Shown in pieces: positions 41,011 to 51,579 of a stretch of DNA of 64,000 bases. The DNA is taken from NCBI GenBank assembly GCA_012845835.1, contig JABAKD010000011.1, forward strand, positions 2,016,001-2,080,000. The letters are read 5' to 3'. Position numbers and translations under genes: made by a program. The notes beneath the pieces are model-generated. The model worked only from the letters and a program-made list of their open reading frames with translations, was not told the origin of the DNA and did no database searches. The first letter of the stretch is position 1, and each line of letters starts with the position of its first letter. The stretch comes from Undaria pinnatifida (lineage: Eukaryota; Sar; Phaeophyceae; Laminariales; Alariaceae).

Positions 41011-44000
41011 GTCCGCCCCCCCAAAGGCTAATTAATGTGATATATTTGAAAAATTGACTCCATCTAGATTGCAGTACCGACAAGAGCACCGCTCCAACTT
41101 AGGTAGTCGTGGGGATTGCGCCGACAAGCAGGCACCAAGCAAGGGGCTGCAAAGCGGTGAAGCCAGCAGTGTGGGGAGGATGTCCGGGAGATGTGGTCCT
41201 TCTACACACGATAAAACGTTAAAAGGCTGCATATTTTGTATATATATACATCGTGCATGCATACCTGCTTGGCAGGTGATAGGCAGTTGCACGAACGGGC
41301 GGACGAAACGCCCCCTTCCGGCCTCAACGTTGGTATCTCCTTGTCCTAATATTTTGGTCTCGCCATACCCGCAGTACACGTTGACCAGGACACACGTTGC
41401 CAACTTGAGACTCAGCACACTCAGAACATGCAGCACAACAACGTCGACTCACAATTGTATCAATGTTGTCAAGCTGACGAGTATCCCAACGCAGTTAGCT
41501 CAACCGTATAGACGTTTTATGTGAAGCATAGCATTGCCCCTGAACAAACTGCGTTCGAGTGTAAGTATGTATGTGTGCGAAGCGGGGTACCGGGTGATAC
41601 TCATGGCGCCTTGCATACAGGGTGAACACGATGTATGTGATGATGGATTTTATCTTGGCAGCGCGTCCTCGACACGGTTCTCGAAGCTGTGGTCGGGGAC
41701 TACGTCTATCCACCCACCCACCCACCCACCCACCCACCCACCCACCCACCCGTAACGCGCGCGCGCGTTGAAACGTTTCTGGCGCACATACAAATCTTAC
41801 ACCATCGTGACATTGACTAACTGTCAAGCGAAACAGGGTGTGGATTTTTTGTTTCGCCTTATGCAAGATTCTGCCCACCCGCACGTACAGCGTCCTCGAT
41901 GACAGTAGTAGCCATGGTGGTAACCTGTAACACAATTTTGGACCAAAAACCCGATTGAACAATAAGATGGCCGAATAGCTTCGCGACACCTCATCACTTT
42001 CATTTTACATTACATCCAGCAGTACGTACGCGCGAAAGACATTTCGTGCCCCCGCGCGAAAGCAGGAGCAACCTTCTCTGTTTCACAGTAGTCACATGCT
42101 AAACCCACTTGAAGATACACAACTGAAGGCATTTACCGGGGAGGGAAGGGAAACACACCTGTTACTCTATGGCTTCATCTGAACTGCTGAGCGTAAAGCT
42201 AATTCGAGCTGAGCTGGCGCTGTTGAGCTGTAGAGTAAAAAGTGAAGAGCAAAGGGTATACCGAAAAAAGGGAAGAAAAAGTGCTCATAAGAGTAAGAGT
42301 GGATTGTGGATATCGGGAGCTTTTACAGAGTTGAAAGGTTGGCTTGCCTAGGGGATGTTTTTCGTGGATAGCTTACAATAAACAGCGCCCCCCATCAAAT
42401 ATGCCTGTGCAAGACTTGAAAAACCTCATTTTTTCCCCCCCCACAGGTCCCCTACTACTAGAAAGTTGCCCTCGGTTTAGATTTTGTGGGATTCCAGCTG
42501 CTGCGCTGCTGCTCGCTGGGTGACGGTGATGCGGCAAGCGTGCTGCTTGGTACGCTGAACCAGCTGCAGATCGCATTGGCAACATTTTATCTGGGGATGG
42601 CGCAGGTATGCTCGTTGTGCGGAGGATCCATTTAGGGTGTTTGCCGAATTGCAACAGTCCGCCGCTCGTGCAGAAAAACGACAAAAATACAAAAACCGAG
42701 TACCTAGTGAAACATGGCGGAGGATCCACTTCGGGTGTTGCCCGAATTGCAACAGTCCGCCGTTCGTTCAGAAAAACTACTGCTGTATATCAGTGACACA
42801 TAGATGTACCATGCAGCTTGCAAAGTTGAGTTTTAATCGTTCAATCGGTTGTACTCACATCTGACGTTTTCCAATTTTTATGAAAACCGAGATAGAAGTT
42901 TGCTCCTCATGACTGATGAAGCGATACATACGAACGGCATCGTAGCTTCGATGGGCTCGACCGAGCTACGTAGGTAGCGAGCTTCTGAGGTTCCTGCAGG
43001 ATCGTGTAGCAAGGAATAGCTCTGCCACTGCTGTAGACTGATTGGACCCGAGTCTTGATATTTGGTTTTGCAGCAGGCTATAGATCGGTATAGTCACTCG
43101 TAAGTAAAATACACGGAAAATCAAGTGTCTGCAGAGCGCAAACCAAAAGTTGCATTGTGGCCGTTGATATTCAAATCAAAAGCTGACGTTTTTCAATCAT
43201 CATATAGATATCCTCGATCGGATGAGAGCTTAGATGAGGTTCACGAGTCGTCATGAGGTGCGAAAAGATGAACCCATTCCGACACCCTCACGTTGCGACA
43301 TTTTGTTCGCCGTTGCGCTGGTGTACAGCCGTTGCGCTGATGTGCAGCCGTTGCGCACTCCCGGCGCATTGTATCGGCGTTTCCGGGCTCTGATCCACCC
43401 CGGCGCTACGAACGAGTACGAGTACGAGCTACAGCAGAGTATAATACGAGTGCCTATAAAGTGCCGTATCTTGCGGTATGCATGGAGTCTTGAAAACATG
43501 GAATCACGATATCACGATATCCGCGTGGAACACCACTTCCAAGTGGAGCCAGGGCCTGTATGGTACATGTTACATACGACATGATCCTCTACGTATGTAC
43601 CAGGTACGAACAACATTCGTTGACCGAGGCGTCCTATTCCAAGCACGGACGCACTATTTCTTTTTACTTTTTAGTGGCTTGCCGCGGCAGTGACGACGAC
43701 AAGTCGCGGCATGCCGCAACATTGCCGCGGTCACTGCCGCAGTCAATGCCGCGGCAATCTACGACAGGCCGCTGCTTGCCACTTCAAGGCCGACGAGTTG
43801 CCATTGGCCATGGCGTTGCGACTGCAGGTGCTGTGGTTGTGTCCATGGTACGTGCAGTGGGACTTGCCATGGCGGTCCACGACAATGCCATGGCACGTGC
43901 GCGGCAACCCGTCCACGGCAAGCTCCATGGCAATCCAGATGACAATCCTCACGGCCAGCCTCACGGCAACATCCGCGGTGCTCCTTCGGGCTTTAAGTTA

Positions 44001-44520
44001 TCCTTACTGCCGTATATCATAGCCGATAGGTGCACCCTGGCACCCTCGATCGAAAAGCGTTCCTTGCCCATCAGGTTCGTGGCACCTAAATAAAGAAACC
44101 GGATAACACGAACCGTAACGCGGATGATTCCTGGAACACCTGGTACCTAATACCAGCTGTCTAGTTCCAATTTATGCTGGCTTAGATCGGACGCGTTTTT
44201 TTTTTTTGCCCGGAGCGCTGCTGTGTATTAATAGCTTGCCTTACCTCGTTACATCTCCCCTGCCGGCGAGCCTACGTAACTTATTACGCACATATTATTC
44301 TTCTTGCTTCGTTTTCTATTTCTCTCGGTTTTCTATTCTTTCTTCCTTGATACAAGTATCAGCCTATTTTTTCTCCTCGGATTTGTACATTAATATGGTT
44401 TCCTGGGTGGTATCCGGTGTAATAATCGGTTTGGGCTGCGAGCCTTGAAGCGTATGTGCCAGTATGGGCCTGGCACGTTCGTACGCTGACTTCCCATTTT
44501 ATTTTTACATTTTTTGGCGG
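41010..44520. other. Intergenic stretch without a recognised gene
   Basis: Frames at 41054-41524 (+) and 41032-41436/41495-41989 (-) overlap each other and match nothing I know. 41703-41752 is a (CCCA)n run. 42618-42781 is a two-unit ~100 bp repeat (GGAGGATCCA, GAATTGCAACAGTCCGCCG). 42800-42870 resembles a reversed fragment of the dispersed repeat (CAGCTTGCAAAGTTGAGTTT). 43670-43990 is dense in GCCGCGGC and GCCATGGC palindromes. No gene is supported. Confidence 0.45.
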
Positions 44521-44524
44521 ATGT

Positions 44525-45031
44525 ATTACTTGCTTCAGCTATTATGAGATATATATACGTACCACGGCTGTTGTTGTTTTTTGTTTTCTTTTTTCCGTGG
44601 GATATTCTTCCGCTCCAGAGTGACTGCAGACGGTCCTGTGACCAAGGAGTTGAGTACGCGAGTTGCTAGTAGTGTGAGAACAACAATAATAATATGCTTC
44701 GCATGCCTTTCTTTTCTTTTTTTTTCTTCTTTTTCGCACACTTTTACTTCGCAGCTTCTGGACAGGCCGTGGTCACAGGTGTCGTCCCTTCTCCCCCCCG
44801 ATTCTTGCCTTCAATACTTTATCGCGCATAGGGTTCAGTAATCCCACTGCTCGTCGATTTTTCATCGAGTGTTGCTAACTCACGCTCTCGCGCTTTCCGC
44901 ACGTCAATTTGTGCGCACGAAAAGTCCCCACGAATTTATACGAGTATGCACTCGGGGGGATTCGAACTCACGAAACTGACCTATACCAGGCTCGAGGATA
45001 ACCTGATACGCCACCGGGGCGACCGGCTTAT
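44525..45031 (-). mobile_element. tRNA-derived SINE, longest copy
   Basis: Read on the minus strand it begins GCCGGTCGCCCCGGTGGCGT, with A-box TGGCGTATCAG (45013-45003) and B-box GTTCGAATCC (44967-44958). It continues through the same body as the 20474 copy, then a short ATT/GTT run, GGTCACAGGACCG, CAGTCACTCTGGAG, an A-rich run and AGCTGAAGCAAGTAATACAT. It shows that the tRNA head, the body, the GTT tract and the tail belong to one ~500 bp element. It ends ~60 bp upstream of the first gene B exon. Confidence 0.7.
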
Positions 45032-45088
45032 ATATGTGCTGCTGGTTTATTTTCTCTCCCTCTTCTTAACGGCCGTTTATTTTTGCTT

Positions 45089-45232
45089 ATGAAGGTATCG
45101 CGTCCGGTACGCGCATCTGCCACTATCACTCGTGGTGCTGCTGCGGCGTTGAGTGGCGAAGATGCGGAGGAGACCGGGGAGGAGGTGACAGGAAAGGTCC
45201 AAGCGCTCAAGTGGGAAAACGCGCGGCTAGAA
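45089..45232 (+). CDS. Large coiled-coil protein, gene B exon 1 in window (CEP290-like candidate)
   Basis: ATG at 45089 opens MKVSRPVRASATITRGAAAA; the end, GKVQALKWENARLE, is the start of a coiled coil and stops in phase 0 at GAA|GTAAGT. Either this ATG is the true start or the exon begins at 45095 after ATGAAG, since TTTATTTTTGCTTATGAAG is a plausible acceptor after a C/T-rich tract. If the CEP290 comparison holds, about 290 residues precede this point and the start lies upstream. The LKWEN..LE..V.EL pattern across the junction to 48359 resembles the LKKEN heptads of CEP290. Confidence 0.55.
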
Positions 45233-48200
45233 GTAAGTTTGCTTTTCGTGATCACGATTCGACAGATGTTTTACTACAGTAAGGTGTAGGACACACCTTT
45301 TCTCATAAAAGAAATCTTGCCTAAAACCAATGTATCGATTTTCTTATCAGGGGGCCGGCATTTTAGAGTGTAGTACAGTGGTGTTGGGGAAATATGGACC
45401 TTGGGACCGACTACTGCTATGCGGGGGCTCCTCTGGCTCTTTAGTGGTCACTCACACGAGGGCTACATGGATTTTACATCTCTGGTATTAGTTGCTTGCT
45501 GTCCGCCGGATACCTTCTGACAGAAGGGGGGGCGGAGCCGTTCGTTCAGGCAAGCGATGACGCCTGCCACCTATGAAGGGAATAGCTGCTATAAACCATA
45601 ACGCCCCAACGGGGTAGAGGGGATACCATAACACTAGCCCACCCTGACGGGCCGTATATGCAGATTCATCGAAAGATCAGGTGGAACTAACGCAATCTAT
45701 CTGGAGAATTCAGATAATGGATCGAAGATGCTGCGCTTAACAACCCACTCCCACACCTCTACCTTGCAAGGCAAAAGCCAATTGGACAGGTGCAAAGCAA
45801 AGCAGGCACCAAACGTCCCACATACCAGTACGTGAAAGCCAATATAACGTGTATGATGCGAAGCATCAGAATACCGAACATATCGGTACGTGAAAGTCAC
45901 TGGAACGTGTAAATTGCGAAGCAGACGTCAAAATCCTGAGCATACCGGTACGTGAAAGCCAACGGAACACGTACAAGGCGCTAAAAGTCTGAACATACCG
46001 GTACGTAAAGTTAATGGAACGCGTACAAGGCGAATCAAACACCAAAAGCGTGAACACACTGGTGCGTGAAAGCCCAAAGAGCAAGCTGGAATACCCGGAA
46101 TGCTGAACAAGAATAACCATGCTGGGGAGAGTGGTGTCGCCCGTATAACTAGCAATAACGTGAGCTATGACTAGTCGGGCGAAGCACCGTTCTGCTGCTG
46201 GAGATCCAGATATACAACCAAAACCTGCTACCCAACCCACAGCGAAGGCGCGAGTGGTCAAGCTATGTAGTATATGCGTGCCCGAACAAGTTATAGACGA
46301 TGTTTTTACATGCCGATCTTCCATTTAGGAGGGAATTCGAACAGTCTGCCCGTCCTCTCATTTGCTCCCTTCTTTTCCGGATAGCTTCCATTCAGGTCGG
46401 TTTGGTGTAAGGTTAGGGTTGGGTGTTATGACATTTTATCCTGAGTTCATTTCCGTAATACTGGAACCACATGCCGGCCACACGATATTTTATTTTTTAC
46501 TGTGCATCCAAATGTATTCCTTCGAATGCAGCTGTCAGGGGATGTTTTTTATTTCTTTTTCGTTTTGCGTTATGGCAGTTTCCATGGCACCCCATGGCGT
46601 GCCATGGCACTTTCGTGGATGCTATTGCGTTACCATGACACCACAATGACTTTGCCATGGGAGGCGCGGCGTGTCATGGGCGTACATGCGGTGGCTTACC
46701 ATTGATTCGAGACAGTGATCGAGGCACACTGGGTACAAAACGAAGGGTATTTTCCCTACATTAGTGGCTAGAGTTTGATGCGTTTAGGGTTAGGTTGTAT
46801 ATAATAGTTGAAAATGTATGTCAGCCATTTTCTCGAAAAAGTGATGAGGTACCCTCTGTGCGTGTGCTTTCACGAACTGTAATGGACTTACACAGCTTTC
46901 ATAGCAATGCCATGGCAGTACAATGCGCTTGCAGGGCGTTGCCCGGGGGGCTTATGACACCGACGGCCATGGCATACCCATGATGACTTTCATGGCATTG
47001 CCATGACAATGCCCCATGGCACTGCCATGTGGCTGCCGTTGCGGTGCTGTGGCACTCATACCCCTAGCCATAACCTCAAGCCAATGACAGACAATGTATC
47101 CTTGTGGCGTGCCATGGCGATTCCATTGTGCGTGGAGTGGCACGTGCCATGGCAATGCCATGGACTTGCTATCCAATTTTCATTACAGTGATCGTCTTCC
47201 CGTAGTGACGGTGAGATAGTACCTATTTCCTGTATAGTGCGCTTGACACGACTATAATCCGCTATACGGCGCCATACCCATAGGGCCGGTGTCCGTTATA
47301 CCGCCAGTATTGTTAGCTGGCACATACCGGCAGTACAGGGAGACCACCACCAATAATAATACTGGCAAAGCTAAACCCCCAACGACATATAGCCTACCAC
47401 AAAGGATGGCTCCTGCTCGAAATCAGGGACGTCTGCTGCGACATTTCGCGTAGTTACGCGTAGCGCTCAAACAGCACCGATAAAATTAACCTCACACAGG
47501 CCGCAATACTGGCGGAATTACGCGTAGCACTCAAAAAGCACTGATAAACTAGCCTCACGCAGACCACAAATGACGTTGCTAGTCCTAGACTGTTTGTTTC
47601 TACTCTTATGGGTACGAAGTTCCGGAAATGATGTGGCAGCCTCGCCCCCCCACGTGCAAATCACACCGTCGGTGCCCGTTTGTAGGCGTTAGTCTCCGAA
47701 CTTTAAAATCAAATGGACTACCCGATGGTGTTTTTGTTCAAGAATAAAAGTGCACTACAGGGATGAGATCAAGGATTTCGTCGATACTCATCTTTGCAAG
47801 CTGTGTGTGATACCCCAATCGCCCGTATTACAGGAGGTATGTTGTCATGAAGGATATGGGTCGGTGACTCTCCTTAGTGGCACGGTAGCTAGTACCAGGG
47901 TCAACAGGGCCATACGAAGACGTTCAACGTTTGACTAGTCTGTGCATGGAGTGCTTTTCTTGCATTTTTATTCTTCTAGCGTGCAAAGTGTGTGACTCAG
48001 AACTGATGTGGCAGCCGGAACCAATGCGGCAGCCGCCCCCGCCCCCCCACGTGCAAGCGATTGCCCTTGACTCTCACCTGAAGATCACACCACCTGCTCC
48101 CCTATGCCCCCACGTGCCAATTGTGCTACCGGTGCCCCTTTGCACTCGTGTGCAAACCGCACAACAGGCTTAATTGCCCCCACGTGCAAATCACACTACC

Positions 48201-48358
48201 GTCGGCACCCCTTGACCCGATGTACGAATGGCATCACCGACGCTCCTTTTCTGACGCGTGTAAATGGCACCTCTTTGCTGCCACTTGCGAATCATACCGC
48301 CTCCGCCCCTTTTTTCCCTCCCGTGCATTACACTACCGCCGCCCCTTTGTACACTCAG
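45233..48358 (+). other. Gene B intron, 3.1 kb, with minisatellites and a dispersed repeat
   Basis: It contains a ~65 bp repeat (45810-46080; CATACCGGTACGTGAAAGCC), a CCATGG-palindrome-rich tract (46570-47170), a 'TATAGTGCC' repeat (47230-47340), a dispersed-repeat copy (47735-47935), and a tandem of CCCCCACGTGCAAATCACAC units (48030-48350) directly before the next acceptor. Frames here read P/H/T-rich and are discounted. Confidence 0.6.
47735..47935. repeat. Dispersed ~250 bp repeat in gene B intron
   Basis: A 'gatcgaag'-type copy with GGATTTCGTCGATACTCATC, TTTGCAAGCTGTGTGTGATA and ACCAGGGTCAACAGGG. Confidence 0.75.
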
Positions 48359-48724
48359 GCGTTGGTCTCCGAGCTCCGCATGGCCTCCCCCAGCGTCGCT
48401 CGACTTGCTGACCTGGCGGTATGGAGAGAACGCGAGGCATTTGAAGAGAAAACAAGGCGGGCGCTGGTCCTCCTTCGCAGAAAGGACGCCAAGATCCGCG
48501 CGTTAGGAGAGGCCGCGGCCAGACGGAGACTAAAAGTAGACGCAAGATCGGCGGCGGGGGAGGAGTGCAGCGGCGGGGGTGGCGGTGGGAGTAAGGAGGA
48601 TGGCGGGGGAGGGGGTGGGGGTGGGGCAGGCGGCGATGGAGGGGGAGATGAAAATTCTGTTGTGGCTAGGCTAGAGCGGTGCCTGCAGGAGCGGGAAGGC
48701 CAAATCGATATTTTGCTTGAAGAG
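48359..48724 (+). CDS. Large coiled-coil protein, gene B exon 2
   Basis: 122 codons, phase 0 both ends (ACACTCAG|GCG ... GAAGAG|GTGAGT). It reads ALVSELRMASPSVARLADLA, then FEEKTRRALVLLRRKDAKIR, a glycine-rich linker (GGGGGG, GGAGGDGGGD), and VARLERCLQEREGQIDILLE. The pair '...LLRRKDAKI..L' and 'LQERE.QI..L.EE' resembles two consecutive CEP290 segments (SSKDDEI and QERDSQIKMLTEQ) at similar spacing once the glycine linker is set aside. Frame upstream of 48359 is intron. Confidence 0.7.
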
Positions 48725-49315
48725 GTGAGTGGGATGGGCTGCCAACGGATAATATACCGCCACGGACCCGAATTACGATATAGAGGGTGCCCTTATTTTC
48801 GCTAGAGTGGGGTGCTCCCAATAATGCCGGTATGTGCCGACCCAATAGATCGGCACTATTCAGGGCACCGTCACTAGTGGGAGTAGGGTTACTATCGAGA
48901 GTTCCAGTCGTGCCAAGATATTTCACCGGCACTATAGAGAGCAGTGGCACTATTCAACCGACACTGTCGGGAGCCCCTCACTGTACCGGGTTGAGATCAT
49001 TCGTGCGAGCAGTCCGGCACCTCACTCGACAAAAGGCTTTCAACTGGTTCGTTGGCGCAGTGTGACGAAATAGTTTCACAGCGGTGCACACCGCGAAAAA
49101 GGGCGGCCACTCGCACGACTTGCCCTCAGCTGCCGAATCAACGACCATGGAAGTGCTCTCCCCACAACAGCCGATTTTCTTAACTGAGAACGGCCTTTCC
49201 GATAAGAGTGAACACATCCTTTTGTGTTTGAAATATGTATAAATTCTTGAGCAATTTTGTATACTTGAAAAAAAGTTGTTGGCAACAGCTATCGATCGTG
49301 AAAAAACAAAGCCAT

Positions 49316-50786
49316 GGGGCCGTGAGTCGGTTTCATTTCACGAATAATAACTACTCGTTAGTCGGTGAAGCCGACTAGCTGACTTTAGTCGGTAAGTCGG
49401 CTGGCGAAGCCAGGCGAGCGAAGCGAGCAAAAAAAGTTCCCCCCGGCCGAGTGGGCCCCGCTGGAGGCGCCCCCGGAGGGCCCGCCGGAGGCGAAAAATA
49501 CGTTATTTGGCTTCATTTTTTTGCGCAAGAAAAGCGCAAAAATATTACTTAGATTTACGTAAGTTTCAAACGAAAAAAACTGAAAGCTTCAGTTTACACA
49601 AAAAAACACAAAAAACGAGAAGTACAACGCATGTACCAGGTAAATCTACTCCGAACTAGAGGAACGTGACTGCAATTGTTTGAGTCGCAATACTACCTGG
49701 CGGAGATACGAGCGGAAAAGCGAACTCATCACCAAGATAGCGGCAATAGCGGTGCAAACAATATCCCCAGAAGAAAAGGTCTTGGATCCCTGTGGATCCC
49801 TCCGTGATGTTATTCGTTTATTCGTGTCTCCCAAACGCATGCGTCGATGACGACCGCAAGTCCTAAACCATCGATTATTAGAGCTGTCGATGATGAACCG
49901 AACTATCTTGCTCGTGAATGGCTTGACGCCGTCCATGTAGGCAATGATGCTCCTCGCATCCTTCTCGCTCGAGGCCCTGCCACTGCCTCCGCCTTTGCTA
50001 CCCGCCCCACTCGCCTCATGTTATTTCAGAGCCTCGCGATGCCCTTTCCTTTTCGTGTTAGATGCTGCCTCAAATGGATAGGGGACCCGAACCTAACCTC
50101 GGCATTGGTAAAATCGCCGTTCGCCTCGGCGATTTCGCCAATGCCGAGGTTAGGTTCGGGTCTCCTACCCATTTGAGGCAGCATCTAACATGAAGAGGAA
50201 ACGGCATCGCGAGGCCCTGAAAGAACATGAGGCGCGTGGGGCGGGTAGCAAAGGCGGAGGCAGTGGCAGGGCCTCGAGCGAGAAGGATGCGAGGAGCATC
50301 AGTGCCTACATGACTTGCACACGGCTATGCCAGGGAGCGAGTCCTTGAGATAGACCGTGAAAAACTTCCACAGCGGGCTGTTGGATATGAGCGGCGTGCT
50401 GCACCTCTGCTCATGCTTCTCGCGGTTTAGCACCGTTTCGGGGTCGCGTGCACTCGCCAAGGTGGTCCGGGGTCGATAATGGCCACAACGTCGCCGACGG
50501 GATCTCCGCCCTCAGCTGACGCCGTCGGCACAGTCGAGAGAAATGGGTGGTTCCGCCATGTGTGCGTGTGTGTGGATCTCCCGCTGTGCGCTGCAGTGTC
50601 ACAGGACATGTGAGGGGTATCCGCAGTCCGCAGCAATTCACGTTAAAAGCTGTACCCCGCATTAAAAAAGTCTTCCTACATAATGAAACCCAGTAAGTCG
50701 GAAAGTCGGCCCCTCCGTTTGACGACTGACTATTAGCCCGAATAATAACTAGTCGGCGACTCAAGTAGTGCCGACTTACAGCCCTA
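49316..50786. mobile_element. Candidate decayed hAT-like element with AGTCGG ends
   Basis: The left end GGGGCCGTGAGTCGG (49316-49330) and the reverse complement of the right end, AGGGCTGTAAGTCGG (50785-50771), agree at 12 of 15 bases. AGTCGG/CCGACT is repeated just inside both ends (49360-49405 and 50690-50775), as in hAT subterminal regions. I find no matching 8 bp target duplication and the outer CA is not conserved, so this is tentative. Confidence 0.4.
49935..50311. repeat. Long palindrome: two 185 bp arms, 7 bp loop
   Basis: Left arm 49935-50119, loop 50120-50126 (TTCGCCT), right arm 50127-50311. By eye about ten mismatches separate the arms. The arms are GC-rich (GCCTCCGCCTTTGCTACCC; CTCGCGATGCC; CCCGAACCTAACCTC). 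The frame at 49847-50176 merely reads through this structure. It lies inside the candidate hAT-like element in a gene B intron. Confidence 0.9.
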
Positions 50787-51191
50787 CGGAATCATGATTG
50801 ACAGTCTCGAGAAATAGATGATACGGGAAATAGGCCGTTCTTTGTTCGAGTGGCGCCTCCCCTCGACATAAAACATTTCTTGTATCACCTGGTTTTCGAC
50901 ACTGCCAATGCTGACTTCGATTTTTTTGGTGTGATCGATAGCTGCTGTCAACTACGATATTTTTGCTACCTGGTAGTATGATGATTGGCTCTCGGGAATA
51001 TGTATCGCTTTTGAAACACAAAAATAATAAAATCGGTATTCATTCTCATCGGAAAGACAATTTTTTTTTTCTATATGCTTAGTCTACACCATACCTGGTA
51101 CTATCAAAGCGCCGCCGCCCGCCTTGAGCACAAGTGGTTGCGCCGGATTACGCAGTCTTCAAGACGGTGTTGTGTTTCCGCCCTTCTCCAG

Positions 51192-51461
51192 CAGGTGAAA
51201 CGACTAAGGTCGGGGGGAAATGCCCGCTCCATCGCTGCCGGTGCGAATGACCGAAGTACCACGCCAACTGGCATGAACGGATCAACTGCGGCCCAGCCCC
51301 CAACCGCTGGTGCTGACTTCTTCGTGCAATCTGATTCTCCGCGTGAGCCACTGGAGCCACCCAGGGCGGGGGACGTGTGTGCACGGCAAGGGGTCCAAGT
51401 GGAATGGAGGGAGTCGGCGGCGGCCGTGGACGACCTTCGTACAAAAGTAGCCAGGCTCGAG
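51192..51461 (+). CDS. Large coiled-coil protein, gene B exon 3
   Basis: Ninety codons, phase 0 both ends. It starts QVKRLRSGGNARSIAAGAND, has a low-complexity serine/proline-rich middle, and ends VEWRESAAAVDDLRTKVARL then E, a coiled-coil segment. The acceptor is a tandem CAGCAG (TTCTCCAGCAG|GTGAAA), so the first glutamine can be included or skipped without a frame change. The donor is GAG|GTATGC. Confidence 0.65.
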
Positions 51462-51579
51462 GTATGCAGTCGGTAGCTGAGGTGGTCTCTTTTGTGGACC
51501 CATCCGGGCGGGGGCGGGGAGGGGCGGTGAAGTACACGTTTGAAGGCGCGGTAAATAGGGACGAAGTGCGCGAGGTTTT

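Larger units (their letters stand above)
48725..51191 (+). other. Gene B intron, 2.5 kb, holding a hAT-like element
   Basis: 48800-48980 has the 'TATAGTGCC' repeat. From 49316 to 50786 lies a candidate DNA transposon with a large palindrome. The stretch 50790-51190 shows no further feature. Confidence 0.6.

Noticed and set aside
46410-46800. Telomere-like TTAGGG words
   Set aside because: Only two isolated words (AGGTTAGGGTTGGG, TTTAGGGTTAGG); no array.
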